Origin: an uncultured Burkholderiales bacterium
GTDB lineage: Bacteria; Pseudomonadota; Gammaproteobacteria; Burkholderiales; Burkholderiaceae_E
DNA length: 15,879 nucleotides
Direction: 5' to 3'
NCBI GenBank assembly: GCA_903898725.1
Contig: CAIUGQ010000689.1
Location: forward strand, 1 to 15,879
Numbering within the stretch: position 1 is the stretch's first letter; each line of letters begins with the position of its first letter. Of this stretch, positions 5,647 to 14,221 are shown in pieces. The notes beneath the pieces were generated by a model. It made no database searches. It had not been told where the DNA came from and worked only from the letters and a program-made list of their open reading frames with translations. The position numbers and the translations under genes were made by a program.

Positions 5647-6543
5647 GTGCACGCGACGACGACGACCGCAGACGCCACCGCCGCCGCGCGGCTCGCCAAC
5701 CGCCGCGGCATCCGCTTCATGGTTGCGGCGATGGCGTGCTTCATCGCCAACGACACGCTGGTCAAGGTCGCGAGCGAGTCGCTGCCGGCCGGGCAGCTGA
5801 TCTTCGTGCGCGGGCTGATGGCCTCGCTGCTGGTGCTCCTGGTCGCGCGCGCCACCGCGGCGCCGATCGCGGCCTCGCAGATCGGCCACCGCTGGGTGCT
5901 CGTGCGCGCCGCCATCGACGCGACCGCCACCTTCACCTACCTGGTGTCGCTGTTCCACCTGCCGATCGCCAACGCGACCGCGATCAACATGGCCTCGCCG
6001 CTGTTCATCGTGGCGCTGGCGGTGCCGCTGTTCGGCGAACGCGTCGACGCCCGCCGCTGGGCCGCGATCGTGGCCGGCTTCGCCGGCGTGCTGCTGGTGA
6101 TCCAGCCGCGCATCGAGGGCTTCAACGGCTACGCGCTGCTGTGCCTGCTCGCGACGCTGCTGCACTCGATCCGCGATCTGGTGGTGCGCCGCATCCCGGC
6201 GGGCATTCCCTCGCTCGCGATCACGCTCGCCACCGCGGTCTCGGTCACGCTGCTCGCCGGGCTGCTGTCGATCGTGCAGGGCTGGCAGCCGCTCGGTCTG
6301 CGCGAGTTCGCGCTGCTCGCGGGCGCCTCGGTGTTCCTGGCGTCGGGCTATCACCTGATCATCCGCGGCACGCGGATGGGCGACATGTCGACGATCGCGC
6401 CGTGGCGCTACACCGGGCTGCTGTGGGCGCTGATCGTCGGCTGGGTCGTCTGGGGCGACGTGCCCAACGCGCTCGGCTGGGGCGGCATCGGGCTGCTGAT
6501 CGCAGCCGGGGTCTATCTGGTGCGGCGCGAGCGACGCGGGTGA
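5647..6543 (+). CDS. EamA/DMT superfamily transporter
   Basis: A roughly 298-residue inner-membrane protein with about ten hydrophobic segments in two EamA repeats. The first repeat begins at RFMVAAMACFIANDTLVKVA and includes FVRGLMASLLVLLVA and the family-typical NATAINMASPLFIVALAVPLFGERVDARRW (end of the first repeat). The second includes HSIRDLVVRRIPAG, VSVTLLAGLLSIV, GTRMGDMSTIAPWRYTGLLWALIVGWVVWGD and ends in a basic tail LVRRERRG. EamA proteins export or import small metabolites (amino acids, purines, others); no substrate can be read here. The start is unsure: GTG 5647 is chosen because a -10-like box lies just upstream, GTG 5626 would add seven residues, and an internal ATG just before the first membrane segment is possible. 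Convergent with the GST-like gene, with 67 bases between stops and no convincing terminator. Confidence 0.85.
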   Translation: MHATTTTADATAAARLANRRGIRFMVAAMACFIANDTLVKVASESLPAGQLIFVRGLMASLLVLLVARATAAPIAASQIGHRWVLVRAAIDATATFTYLVSLFHLPIANATAINMASPLFIVALAVPLFGERVDARRWAAIVAGFAGVLLVIQPRIEGFNGYALLCLLATLLHSIRDLVVRRIPAGIPSLAITLATAVSVTLLAGLLSIVQGWQPLGLREFALLAGASVFLASGYHLIIRGTRMGDMSTIAPWRYTGLLWALIVGWVVWGDVPNALGWGGIGLLIAAGVYLVRRERRG

Positions 6544-6610
6544 TCGATGGCCCGCCGCGGCATCGCCTCGAGCGGCAGACCGCCCTGGCCCGACCCGCGG
6601 ACCCCGCGCC

Positions 6611-7630
6611 TCACCCCGCCTCGGGCGGCGCCAGCGTCGCGAGACAGCCCGCGTCGGCCAGCACCGGATCCAGCCGCGCGCGCGTGCCCGCATCCAGCGC
6701 CGCGTAGCGCTCGCGCAGCCGCTCCAGGCACTTCACCTGGAAGCGGAACGGGGTGAGCGTGCAGTCCAGCCCCCAGACGCTCAGCCGAAGCTGCGGCGCG
6801 CCCTCGAACCAGGCCTGCGCGTTGGCCACCAGAAACGGCAGGTAGAGCTCGCCGACGAGTTCGAGCAGGCGGCCCGCGGCACCGGCGAGCGCCGCCTCGA
6901 GCGTGTCCCAGTCGCCGTCGACGCCCGAGGCGTCGTCGAGCCTGCGCACCCAGTGATCGAGCATCGGGGCGCGCTCGCGCAGGATGCGCATCGGCGTCGG
7001 GTCGGTCGCCAGCTCGCTCAGCTGGCCGTACCAGGCGAAGTCGGCCAGCGACGGGCGCGAGCCGAACAGGTAGCGGCGCATGCCGACATGCGGCTCGAAG
7101 GCGTCGAGCATCCGTCGGTAGCTTTCCTCGATGAGCGGACGGTTCGCCTCGGTCGCGCCGAGGATCGTCATCCGCGACACCTGCCGCTGGCGGAACGAGT
7201 CGATCTCCTCGGCGCTGCCGGGCGGCGCCTCCGACACCGACCACTCCTCGGCCGCCCAGCGCGACACATAGGCCTGGTCCTCGGTATCCCACCAGCGGTA
7301 GAGGAACAGCGCCTTGACCGCCCACTCGTCGGCCATGTCCTCGAGCAGGTCGCAGACGAACGCGAGCGCCGGGTCGTCGGGGATCACGCCGCGGCCAGCG
7401 TGCAAGGACTCGAGGACGTGGGCCAGCGCCGTGGTCTCGCCCTGGTAGCGACCGTCCGGGAACTGCAGCACCGGGATCAGCATCGGCCTGACGTGCGCGG
7501 TGGCGGCGCGCAGCGCGCGGGTCATGATCACCCAGTCGTGCGGGATGCGGCGATAGCGCAGCAGCGCGCGCAGCTTGAGCGCGTACGGCGACGCGGTGGA
7601 CCCGATCAGTCGGTAGCGGTCGGGCGTCAT
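6611..7630 (-). CDS. Glutathione S-transferase-like protein, long form
   Basis: A 339-residue protein. Residues 5-80 form a thioredoxin-like GST N-domain: YRLIGSTASPYALKLRALLRY (a SPY...K start), then MLIPVLQFPDG with the conserved cis-Pro53, and GETTALAHVLE (64-74) in the place of the glutathione-binding E/D-S-x-A-I motif. The C-domain contains YLFGSRPSLADFAWYGQL (187-204), the helical N-capping motif of GSTs. The protein is some 120 residues longer than a usual GST (about 210-220), with an insert after the N-domain and a C-terminal extension of about 110 residues (230-339) that I do not recognise. Ser replaced by Thr in ETTAL makes catalytic use of glutathione uncertain. Its ATG overlaps the stop of the upstream CPBP protease gene (ATGA at 7630-7627), so the two are probably translated in a coupled way. 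Confidence 0.8.
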   Translation of the reverse strand: MTPDRYRLIGSTASPYALKLRALLRYRRIPHDWVIMTRALRAATAHVRPMLIPVLQFPDGRYQGETTALAHVLESLHAGRGVIPDDPALAFVCDLLEDMADEWAVKALFLYRWWDTEDQAYVSRWAAEEWSVSEAPPGSAEEIDSFRQRQVSRMTILGATEANRPLIEESYRRMLDAFEPHVGMRRYLFGSRPSLADFAWYGQLSELATDPTPMRILRERAPMLDHWVRRLDDASGVDGDWDTLEAALAGAAGRLLELVGELYLPFLVANAQAWFEGAPQLRLSVWGLDCTLTPFRFQVKCLERLRERYAALDAGTRARLDPVLADAGCLATLAPPEAG

Positions 7631-8436
7631 GTCGGATAGGGCTCCGCACCGCGCAGGCGGCCGATCTCGATCAGGCACCCGATGCCGAGCACGAGGCCGA
7701 GGACGGTCACGACCAGCATGCCGGTCGCGTTCGCGCCCGCGGCCGCCAGCCGCCCGATGTCGATCACCGCGAAGTCGTACAGGGCGTGACCGACCATCGG
7801 CAGCAGCAGCGAGCGCGTGCCGAGCGCGGCCATCAGGAAGATCGCGCCCATCAGCAGCGTGACGAGCACCTGCACCGCCACCATCGCCGGCGGCTGGCCG
7901 GCCAGGATGTTGATCGCATGGAAGGCGCCGAAGGCCAGGCTCGCCGCGATCGCGCCGCGCCGCAGGCCCCACCAGCGGCAGAAGGCGGCGAGCAGCAGGC
8001 CGCGGAACAGCCACTCCTCGTTGAGGCCGACCAGCGCGGTGGTCCGCAGCACCCGCCAGGACAGGCCGTCGTCGAAGGCCGCTCCGGCGGGCAGGCTCAG
8101 CCGCGCGACGGCCCAGGCACCGGCCGCGGCCAACAGCAGCAGGACCAGCGGCGCGACGCGGCGGAGTGCGGCCCCGCGGGGCGGGGCGAGCCGGGGCGCG
8201 CGCAGCCCCATCCGGCGACCCGGGAACCACAGTGCGGTGGCCACCGCGAGCAGCAGCGTCACCTGGACCTCGGTGTCGAACAGCGCGACGGCGAAGCGCG
8301 GGTCGGCATACGGATACGGGGCCCGCAGCAGGCCGAGGACGAAGAGCGCGGTGGCGGCCGTGACCACCATCCAGACCAGCAGTCGGCTGTCGAGTCGGCG
8401 CATCCGGCCCGCATCGGCGGACTCCAGGGTGAACAT
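7627..8436 (-). CDS. CPBP family intramembrane metalloprotease (Abi/Rce1-like)
   Basis: A 269-residue membrane protein with about seven hydrophobic segments. All CPBP motifs are present: Glu140-Glu141 and Arg145 in NEEWLFRGLL (motif 1, EExxxR), His173 in FGAFHAINI (motif 2), and His217 with Asp221 in VGHALYDF (motif 3). Eukaryotic Rce1 cleaves CAAX prenyl proteins; bacterial members are linked to bacteriocin immunity or processing, protein maturation and sometimes scaffolding, so the substrate here is unknown. ATG 8436 (MFTLESADAG) is preferred: the frame is open to 8577, but the extra residues are Arg/Pro/Ser rich and would move into the divergent promoter region. Its stop overlaps the GST-like start by four bases. 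There is no bacteriocin gene alongside. Confidence 0.88.
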   Translation of the reverse strand: MFTLESADAGRMRRLDSRLLVWMVVTAATALFVLGLLRAPYPYADPRFAVALFDTEVQVTLLLAVATALWFPGRRMGLRAPRLAPPRGAALRRVAPLVLLLLAAAGAWAVARLSLPAGAAFDDGLSWRVLRTTALVGLNEEWLFRGLLLAAFCRWWGLRRGAIAASLAFGAFHAINILAGQPPAMVAVQVLVTLLMGAIFLMAALGTRSLLLPMVGHALYDFAVIDIGRLAAAGANATGMLVVTVLGLVLGIGCLIEIGRLRGAEPYPT

Positions 8437-8606
8437 CGGCGATCGCCTCGCTGCGGGGTGGGGTCCGGATCCGGTGTCGACGGCCGATGCGGCACGCCGG
8501 TCGGGAACGGTCGACGCCGACACGCAGCGTGGCCGTCCGTGCCGGCATGGTGCACCACCGGGGCTATCATCGGCCACTCTCGAACCGATCCGCCGCCCGC
8601 CCGACG
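8437..8606. promoter_or_regulatory. Divergent intergenic region, CPBP protease / aminotransferase
   Basis: A 170-base non-coding stretch that must carry the promoters of both divergent operons. TATCAT at 8565-8570 is a -10-like box for the plus strand, 36 bases before the aminotransferase ATG; no good -35 is visible. Two GTCGAC palindromes (8476-8481 and 8510-8515) are spaced 34 bases apart, about three helical turns, and could be halves of an operator, but this may be chance. Confidence 0.35.
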
Positions 8607-9821
8607 ATGCGCGACCCCGCCTCCTTCATCGCCCCCGCCTACCTGAACATCGGCGAGTCGCTCGTGCGCGAGCTGTCGAAGCTGATGTCGGTGCCCGGCA
8701 TGGTCTCGCTGGCCGGCGGCTACCCGGGCCCCGAGCTGTTCGACCGCGACGGCGTGCGCGAGGCGGCCGACGCCGCGCTGCGCGACATGCCGGTCGCCTG
8801 CCTGCAGTACGGCCCCACCGACGGCCTGCCCGGCGTGCGCGAGGCGGTCTGCCGGCTGCTCGCCGCGCGCGGCACCCGCTGCTCGCCCGACGACGTGCTG
8901 ATGACCGGCGGCTCGCAGCAGGGCTTCGACCTGCTGGTGCGCACCCTGCTCGCGCCCGGCGACACCGCGATCGTCGAGCGCCCGACCTACACCGGCCCGC
9001 TGCGGGTGCTGAAGGTGGCCGGCGTGCGCACGCTGACGGTCGGCGTCGACGCGCACGGCCTGGACGTCGACGAGCTCGAGACGCTGCTGCGCGACCCGGC
9101 CACGCCGCGCCCGAAGCTGCTGTACGTGGTGCCCACCTTCGCCAACCCGAGCGGCGCGACCATGCCCCGCGCGCGCCGCCTGAAGCTGCTGGCGCTCGCC
9201 GTCGAGCACGGCTTCGTGATCGTCGAAGACGATCCCTACGGCCAGCTGCGCTTCGACGGCGAACACGAGCCGCACATCGCCGGCCTGGTCGACGAGGTGC
9301 CGGGCTCGAGGCAGTGGGTGGTGCACCTGGGCAGCTTCTCGAAGGTCATCGCGCCCGGGCTGCGCCTGGGCTACACCGTCGCGCCGCCCGACATCCGTCG
9401 GCCCTGCGTGCTGGCCAAGCAGCTCGACGACATTTCCAGCCCCGGCTTCACGCAGGCCACCGTGCAGCGCTACCTCGCCGCCGGCCGCCTCGACGCCCAC
9501 CTGCCGACCATCCTCGCCGCCTACCGCGAGCGCGCCGGTGCGATGCGCGATGCGATCGCGCAGCACCTGGCCGACCGCGTCGACTTCAACATCCCGCAGG
9601 GCGGCATGTTCATGTGGGGCCGGCTGCGCGACGGCACCAGCACCCGAACGCTGCTGCCGCATGCGATCGAGGAGAAGGTGACCTTCGTGCCCGGCGACAT
9701 CTACTACGCCGACCGGGCCGATGCCGCGACCCTGCGGCTGTCCTTCTCCACGCCGTCGCCCGAGCAGATCCGCGAGGGCGTGGCCCGCCTCGGTCGCGCG
9801 ATCTCGCGGATGCACGCGTGA
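8607..9821 (+). CDS. PLP-dependent aminotransferase, fold type I class I/II (LysN/MocR-domain-like)
   Basis: A 404-residue cytosolic enzyme. Lys246 in HLGSFSKVIAPGLRLGY is the Schiff-base lysine; Asn180 in FANPSG, Asp208-Asp209-Tyr211 in VEDDPYGQLRF bind PLP; Arg377 in LRLSF is the substrate carboxylate arginine. MTGGSQQGFDLLVRTLL (99-115) is the phosphate-binding turn. The pattern, with LQYGPTDGLPGVREAV near residue 67 and EDDPYGQLRF, is that of 2-aminoadipate or branched/aromatic amino-acid aminotransferases such as LysN and of the catalytic domain of MocR regulators, but there is no N-terminal GntR helix-turn-helix, so it is an enzyme. Substrate cannot be fixed from sequence. The start at 8607 gives a usual length; the frame is open upstream to 8487 with unconvincing residues. 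Its stop overlaps the next gene by four bases. Confidence 0.9.
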   Translation: MRDPASFIAPAYLNIGESLVRELSKLMSVPGMVSLAGGYPGPELFDRDGVREAADAALRDMPVACLQYGPTDGLPGVREAVCRLLAARGTRCSPDDVLMTGGSQQGFDLLVRTLLAPGDTAIVERPTYTGPLRVLKVAGVRTLTVGVDAHGLDVDELETLLRDPATPRPKLLYVVPTFANPSGATMPRARRLKLLALAVEHGFVIVEDDPYGQLRFDGEHEPHIAGLVDEVPGSRQWVVHLGSFSKVIAPGLRLGYTVAPPDIRRPCVLAKQLDDISSPGFTQATVQRYLAAGRLDAHLPTILAAYRERAGAMRDAIAQHLADRVDFNIPQGGMFMWGRLRDGTSTRTLLPHAIEEKVTFVPGDIYYADRADAATLRLSFSTPSPEQIREGVARLGRAISRMHA

Positions 9822-10453
9822 GCGGGCGCGCGCCGCGCCGCATCTCGGGCCCGGCCGGCCGCGCGCCGCGGCCCGGCCCGCGCGTCGAGCCCACCGCGCA
9901 GACTCCGGTCGCCGAGCGCCACCGCAACCACTTCTTCGCGCTGCTGCCGCCGCCGGCGGTGCGCAAGGGCCTCGCGCTGCTGGCGGCCGAGCTGCCCGAG
10001 GCGGTCGGCGGCCGCGCCGAGCCCGCCCACCGGCTGCACCTGACGCTGCTCTTCCTCGGGCCGCTGCCGCCCGGCCACGAGGCGGCGCTGCTGGCGGCCG
10101 GTGCTGCGGCAGCCGCGGCCTGCGGGCCCTTCGACGTCGAGCTCGATCACCTCGGGCGCTTCCCGAGGAGCGACGTGGTCTGGGTCGGCCCCTCGGCCCC
10201 GCCCGAGCCGGCGCTCCCGGCGCTGCATTCGGCGCTGCGCCGCGGCTGCGCCGAGGTGCCCGTCTCCCGACGGCCCGACAAGTTCGCCCCGCATGTGACG
10301 CTGCTGCGCGGCAGCGGCCCCGAGGACGAGGTGCCTGCCGACCCGGTCGGCCCGTGGCGCTGGCGCGCCAGCCGCTTCGTGCTGCTGCGCACCGACCCCT
10401 CGCCCGAGGGCCGCGTCTACACGGCGCTCGGCGAGTGGCCGCTGCTCAGCTGA
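9818..10453 (+). CDS. thpR: RNA 2',3'-cyclic phosphodiesterase (2'-5' RNA ligase family, ThpR/LigT)
   Basis: A 211-residue member of the 2H phosphoesterase superfamily. Both signature motifs are present: His74-Leu-Thr76 in HRLHLTLLFLG and His159-Val-Thr161 in KFAPHVTLLRG, with the typical FALLPPPAVR start (39-49) and HLGRFPRSDVVWVG between them. The family opens 2',3'-cyclic phosphates on RNA to 2'-phosphates and can join tRNA halves by 2'-5' linkage in vitro; its cellular role is unclear. The nearest start is GTG 9818, whose last two bases and the next A form the aminotransferase stop (GTGA). That gives a 35-residue N-terminal extension rich in Arg, Gly and Pro not found in usual ThpR (about 176-190 residues). 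No closer in-frame ATG or GTG was seen. Its stop overlaps the convergent acyl-CoA ligase stop by eight bases. Confidence 0.87.
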   Translation: MSGRAPRRISGPAGRAPRPGPRVEPTAQTPVAERHRNHFFALLPPPAVRKGLALLAAELPEAVGGRAEPAHRLHLTLLFLGPLPPGHEAALLAAGAAAAAACGPFDVELDHLGRFPRSDVVWVGPSAPPEPALPALHSALRRGCAEVPVSRRPDKFAPHVTLLRGSGPEDEVPADPVGPWRWRASRFVLLRTDPSPEGRVYTALGEWPLLS

Positions 10454-12068
10454 AGGTGCCGCCGAACTTCGCGCGCAGCTCGTTCTTCTGCACCTTGCCG
10501 GTCCCGCCGACCGGCAGCGCGTCGAGGAAGACCACGTCGTCGGGCACCCACCACTTCGCCACGCGCTGCGCGAGGAAGTCGAGGATCTCGGCCTTCTCGA
10601 GCGTCTGACCGGGCTTCTTCACCACGAACAGCAGCGGGCGCTCGTCCCACTTCGGGTGCTTGACGCCGATCACCGCGGCCATGGCCACCGCCGGGTGTGC
10701 GACCGCGGCGTTCTCCAGGTCGATCGAGCTGATCCACTCGCCGCCGGTCTTGATCACGTCCTTGGTGCGGTCGCGGATCTGCATCACGCCGTCGGCGGCG
10801 ATGGTCGCGATGTCGCCGGTGGGGAACCAGCCGTCGATCAGCGCCGAGCCCTCGGCCTTGAAGTAGCGGTCCAGGATCCACTGCCCGCGCACCATCAGCT
10901 CGCCCTGGGTGCTGCCGTCGCGCGGCACCGTCCGGCCCTCGGCGTCGACCACCTTGATCTCGATGCCGTAGACCGTGCGGCCCTGCTTGGCGACGATCGC
11001 ATGGCGCTCGGCGGCGGGCAGCGAGGCTTCGGCGGCGGTCAGCGCGCCCATCGTCGCCACCGCCGTCGTCTCGGTCATGCCCCAGCCGTGGCGGACCTCG
11101 ACGCCGTACTCGTCGGCGAACTTCGCGATCAGTGCCAGCGGCATGGCCGAGCCGCCGGTGCCGGTGCGGCGCATCGTCGAGAAGCGCAGCTTGTGCGCAT
11201 CGAGGTGGGCGATCAGCCCCTGCCAGATCGTCGGCACGCCGGCGCTCACCGTCACGCGCTCGGACTCGATCAGTTCGTAGAGCGAGGCGCCGTCGAGCTT
11301 CGGCCCGGGCAGCACCAGCTTCGCGCCGCCGATCGGCGCCGCGTACGGGATGCACCAGGCATTGATGTGGAACATCGGCACCACCGGCAGGATCGTCTCC
11401 TGCGTCGACAGGTTGATGATCCCGGGGTTGCAGATCGAGATCGCGTTGAGCGCGATCGCGCGGTGCGAGTAGAGCGCGCCCTTCGGATTGCCGGTGGTGC
11501 CCGAGGTGTAGCACAGCGCCGCGCCGGTGCGCTCGTCGAAGCTCGGCCACTCGAAGGCATCGTCGTGCGGCGCGATCAGGTCCTCGTAGGCGACGACGTT
11601 CGCGACCCCCTCGATGGCCGGCGTGTGCGCCGCCTCGGCCAGGCAGACCCAGGCGCGCACCTTCGGGCAGGCCGCGGCGATGCCCTTGACCAGCGGCGCG
11701 AAGGTGGCGTCGAACAGCACCACCTCGTCCTCGGCGTGGTTGATGATGTAGACGAGCTGCTGCGGATGCAGCCGCGGATTGCAGGTGTGCATCACCATGC
11801 CGCTGCCCGAGACCGCGTAGTAGGCCTCGAGGTGGCGGTGGTTGTTCCAGGCGATCGAGCCGACGGTCGCGCCGGGCGCCAGGCCCATCCCGGCCAGTGC
11901 CTTGGCCAGGCGGCGGGCGCGCGCGGCGCAGTCGGCGTAGGTGTAGCGGAACAGCGGCCCGTGGGTCTCGCGCGAGACCACTTCGACGGTGCCGAACTGC
12001 GCGGCCGCATGCTCGATGATCCCCGAGAGCATCAGGGGCAGGTCCATCATCAGTCCGGGTTTCAGCAT
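10446..12068 (-). CDS. Acyl-CoA ligase (medium/long-chain fatty acid, AlkK/FadD-like)
   Basis: A 540-residue member of the ANL adenylating family that activates a carboxylic acid with ATP to acyl-AMP and then to acyl-CoA. Motifs in order: P-loop YTSGTTGNPKG (187-197), PMFHINAW (231-238), GTGGSAMP (303-310), GWGMTETT (328-335), DGWFPTGDIATI (412-423), RDRTKDVIKTGGEWISS (432-448) and the catalytic lysine Lys525 in GGTGKVQK. The TGGEWISSIDLENA form and total length are typical of medium-chain AlkK-type ligases. Substrate length remains inference. The ATG at 12068 lacks a clear Shine-Dalgarno sequence; MetMet at residues 7-8 is an alternative. It lies 92 bases downstream of cbbP on the same strand, with a hairpin between, so co-transcription with the Calvin cycle genes is possible but not established. 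The 3' end overlaps thpR by eight bases. Confidence 0.9.
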   Translation of the reverse strand: MLKPGLMMDLPLMLSGIIEHAAAQFGTVEVVSRETHGPLFRYTYADCAARARRLAKALAGMGLAPGATVGSIAWNNHRHLEAYYAVSGSGMVMHTCNPRLHPQQLVYIINHAEDEVVLFDATFAPLVKGIAAACPKVRAWVCLAEAAHTPAIEGVANVVAYEDLIAPHDDAFEWPSFDERTGAALCYTSGTTGNPKGALYSHRAIALNAISICNPGIINLSTQETILPVVPMFHINAWCIPYAAPIGGAKLVLPGPKLDGASLYELIESERVTVSAGVPTIWQGLIAHLDAHKLRFSTMRRTGTGGSAMPLALIAKFADEYGVEVRHGWGMTETTAVATMGALTAAEASLPAAERHAIVAKQGRTVYGIEIKVVDAEGRTVPRDGSTQGELMVRGQWILDRYFKAEGSALIDGWFPTGDIATIAADGVMQIRDRTKDVIKTGGEWISSIDLENAAVAHPAVAMAAVIGVKHPKWDERPLLFVVKKPGQTLEKAEILDFLAQRVAKWWVPDDVVFLDALPVGGTGKVQKNELRAKFGGTFS

Positions 12069-12116
12069 GGCGGTGCACGTCCAGGTTGGGAGTCCCGGAG
12101 TCTAGCCGCTGCCGAT

Positions 12117-12160
12117 CGGTCGGGGCGCTTTCCCGCGCGTCCGCGCGGGCACCCGACCCG
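12117..12160 (-). terminator. Strong hairpin immediately after cbbP
   Basis: CCCGCGCG at 12132-12139 and CGCGCGGG at 12142-12149 form a perfect 8-bp stem around a two-base centre, enclosed by an imperfect outer stem (12117-12124 with 12152-12160, one bulge). It begins right after the cbbP stop (12163-12161). On the minus strand the base of the inner stem is followed by AAAGCG, not a T run, so it is not a canonical intrinsic terminator; it could attenuate readthrough into the ligase or protect the cbb mRNA 3' end. Confidence 0.4.
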
Positions 12161-13045
12161 TCAGAGCGCGCCGAGGGCGCGCTTCCTGCGTTCCATCATC
12201 CGCCAGATGAAGGGCGTGAAGATCAGCTGCATCGCGATCTCCATCTTGCCGCCCGGCACGACGATGGTGTTCGGCCGCGACATCCACGAGTCGTGGATCA
12301 TGTTCAGCAGGTACGGGAAGTCGATGCCCTTGGGGTTGGCGAAGCGGATCACCACCATGCTCTCGTCGGCCGACGGGATGTCGCGCGCGATGAAGGGGTT
12401 CGAGGTGTCGACCACCGGCACGCGCTGGAAGTTCACGTGGGTGTGCGCGAACTGCGGAACGATGTAGTGCACGTAGTCGGGCATGCGGCGCAGGATGGTG
12501 TCGGTCACCGCCTCGGCCGAGTAGCCGCGCACATGCTTGTCGCGCCAGAGCTTCTGGATCCACTCGAGGTTGATCACCGGCACCACGCCGACCAGCAGGT
12601 CCGGATGCCGGGCGATGTTCAGCGAATCGGTCACCACCGCGCCGTGCAGCCCCTCGTAGAACAGCAGGTCGGTGTCCGGCGGGAGGTCCTCCCAGGGCGT
12701 GAAGGTGCCCGGCTCCTGGTCGTAGGGCGCGGCCTCCACCGGGTCGTGCAGGTACTTGCGCACGCGCCCGGTGCCGCGCTCGGAATACGAGCGGAACAGA
12801 GACTCGAGCTCGGCGAACAGGTTGTTGTCCGGGCCGAAGTGGCTGAAGTTCCGGTTCCCCGAGCGCTCGGCCTCGGCCTGGCGCGCCCGCATCTCCTGGC
12901 GGTCGAAGCGGTGGAAGCTGTCGCCCTCGACGATGCCCGCCGCGACGCCCTCGCGGCGGAAGATCGCCTGGAAGGTGCGCGTCACCGACGAGGTGCCCGC
13001 GCCGGACGAACCGGTGATCGAGATGATGGGGTGGCGCTCGGACAT
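12161..13045 (-). CDS. cbbP: Phosphoribulokinase, bacterial NADH-activated type
   Basis: Phosphorylates ribulose 5-phosphate with ATP to ribulose 1,5-bisphosphate, the Rubisco substrate. The 294-residue protein keeps the P-loop GSSGAGTSS (12-20) and has residues at the same numbers as Rhodobacter sphaeroides PRK: Asp42 (catalytic base) in EGDSFHRF, Arg49, Glu131 in FYEGLHG, Lys165, Arg168, Asp169 and Arg173 in QKLWRDKHVR, and Arg186-Arg187. Arg31, Arg234 and Arg257, tied to allosteric activation by NADH in that enzyme, are also present. So this is the octameric proteobacterial form, with no plant-type redox cysteines seen. It is the last of the four Calvin cycle genes in the window, 51 bases after the cbbF stop. 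No good Shine-Dalgarno sequence is seen before ATG 13045. Confidence 0.97.
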   Translation of the reverse strand: MSERHPIISITGSSGAGTSSVTRTFQAIFRREGVAAGIVEGDSFHRFDRQEMRARQAEAERSGNRNFSHFGPDNNLFAELESLFRSYSERGTGRVRKYLHDPVEAAPYDQEPGTFTPWEDLPPDTDLLFYEGLHGAVVTDSLNIARHPDLLVGVVPVINLEWIQKLWRDKHVRGYSAEAVTDTILRRMPDYVHYIVPQFAHTHVNFQRVPVVDTSNPFIARDIPSADESMVVIRFANPKGIDFPYLLNMIHDSWMSRPNTIVVPGGKMEIAMQLIFTPFIWRMMERRKRALGAL

Positions 13046-13059
13046 GGCGGATCGAAGAC

Positions 13060-13078
13060 GGGTCGGGGTGGGTCGGGG
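13060..13078 (+). other. G-quadruplex motif in the cbbF-cbbP gap
   Basis: GGGTCGGGGTGGGTCGGGG on the plus (template) strand: four runs of three or four G with loops of 2, 1 and 2 bases, made by a tandem repeat of GGGTCGGGGT. It fills the middle of the 51-base spacer and is C-rich in the mRNA. Confidence 0.7.
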
Positions 13079-13096
13079 TGCGTCGGTGTCGGGGCG

Positions 13097-14173
<1,077 letters not shown>

Positions 14174-14221
14174 CGGGGTCTCCGGTTCGGTGGTTCGGGC
14201 GGCCGGGGCGCGCGCCCGCGT

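Noticed and set aside
6544..6610. Gap between the convergent transporter and GST-like genes, searched for a terminator
   Set aside because: Only short self-complementary CCGCGG runs; no stem-loop with a clear loop or T run.
7817..9817. Long plus-strand frame ahead of thpR, antisense to the CPBP protease and overlapping the aminotransferase
   Set aside because: The translation is Arg/Ala/Pro rich and has no homology pattern; only the last 211 codons (from 9818) look like protein.
14206..14217. GGGCGCGCGCCC palindrome between cbbY and cbbF
   Set aside because: Self-complementary GC alternation of 12 bases is expected often at this base composition; no associated element.
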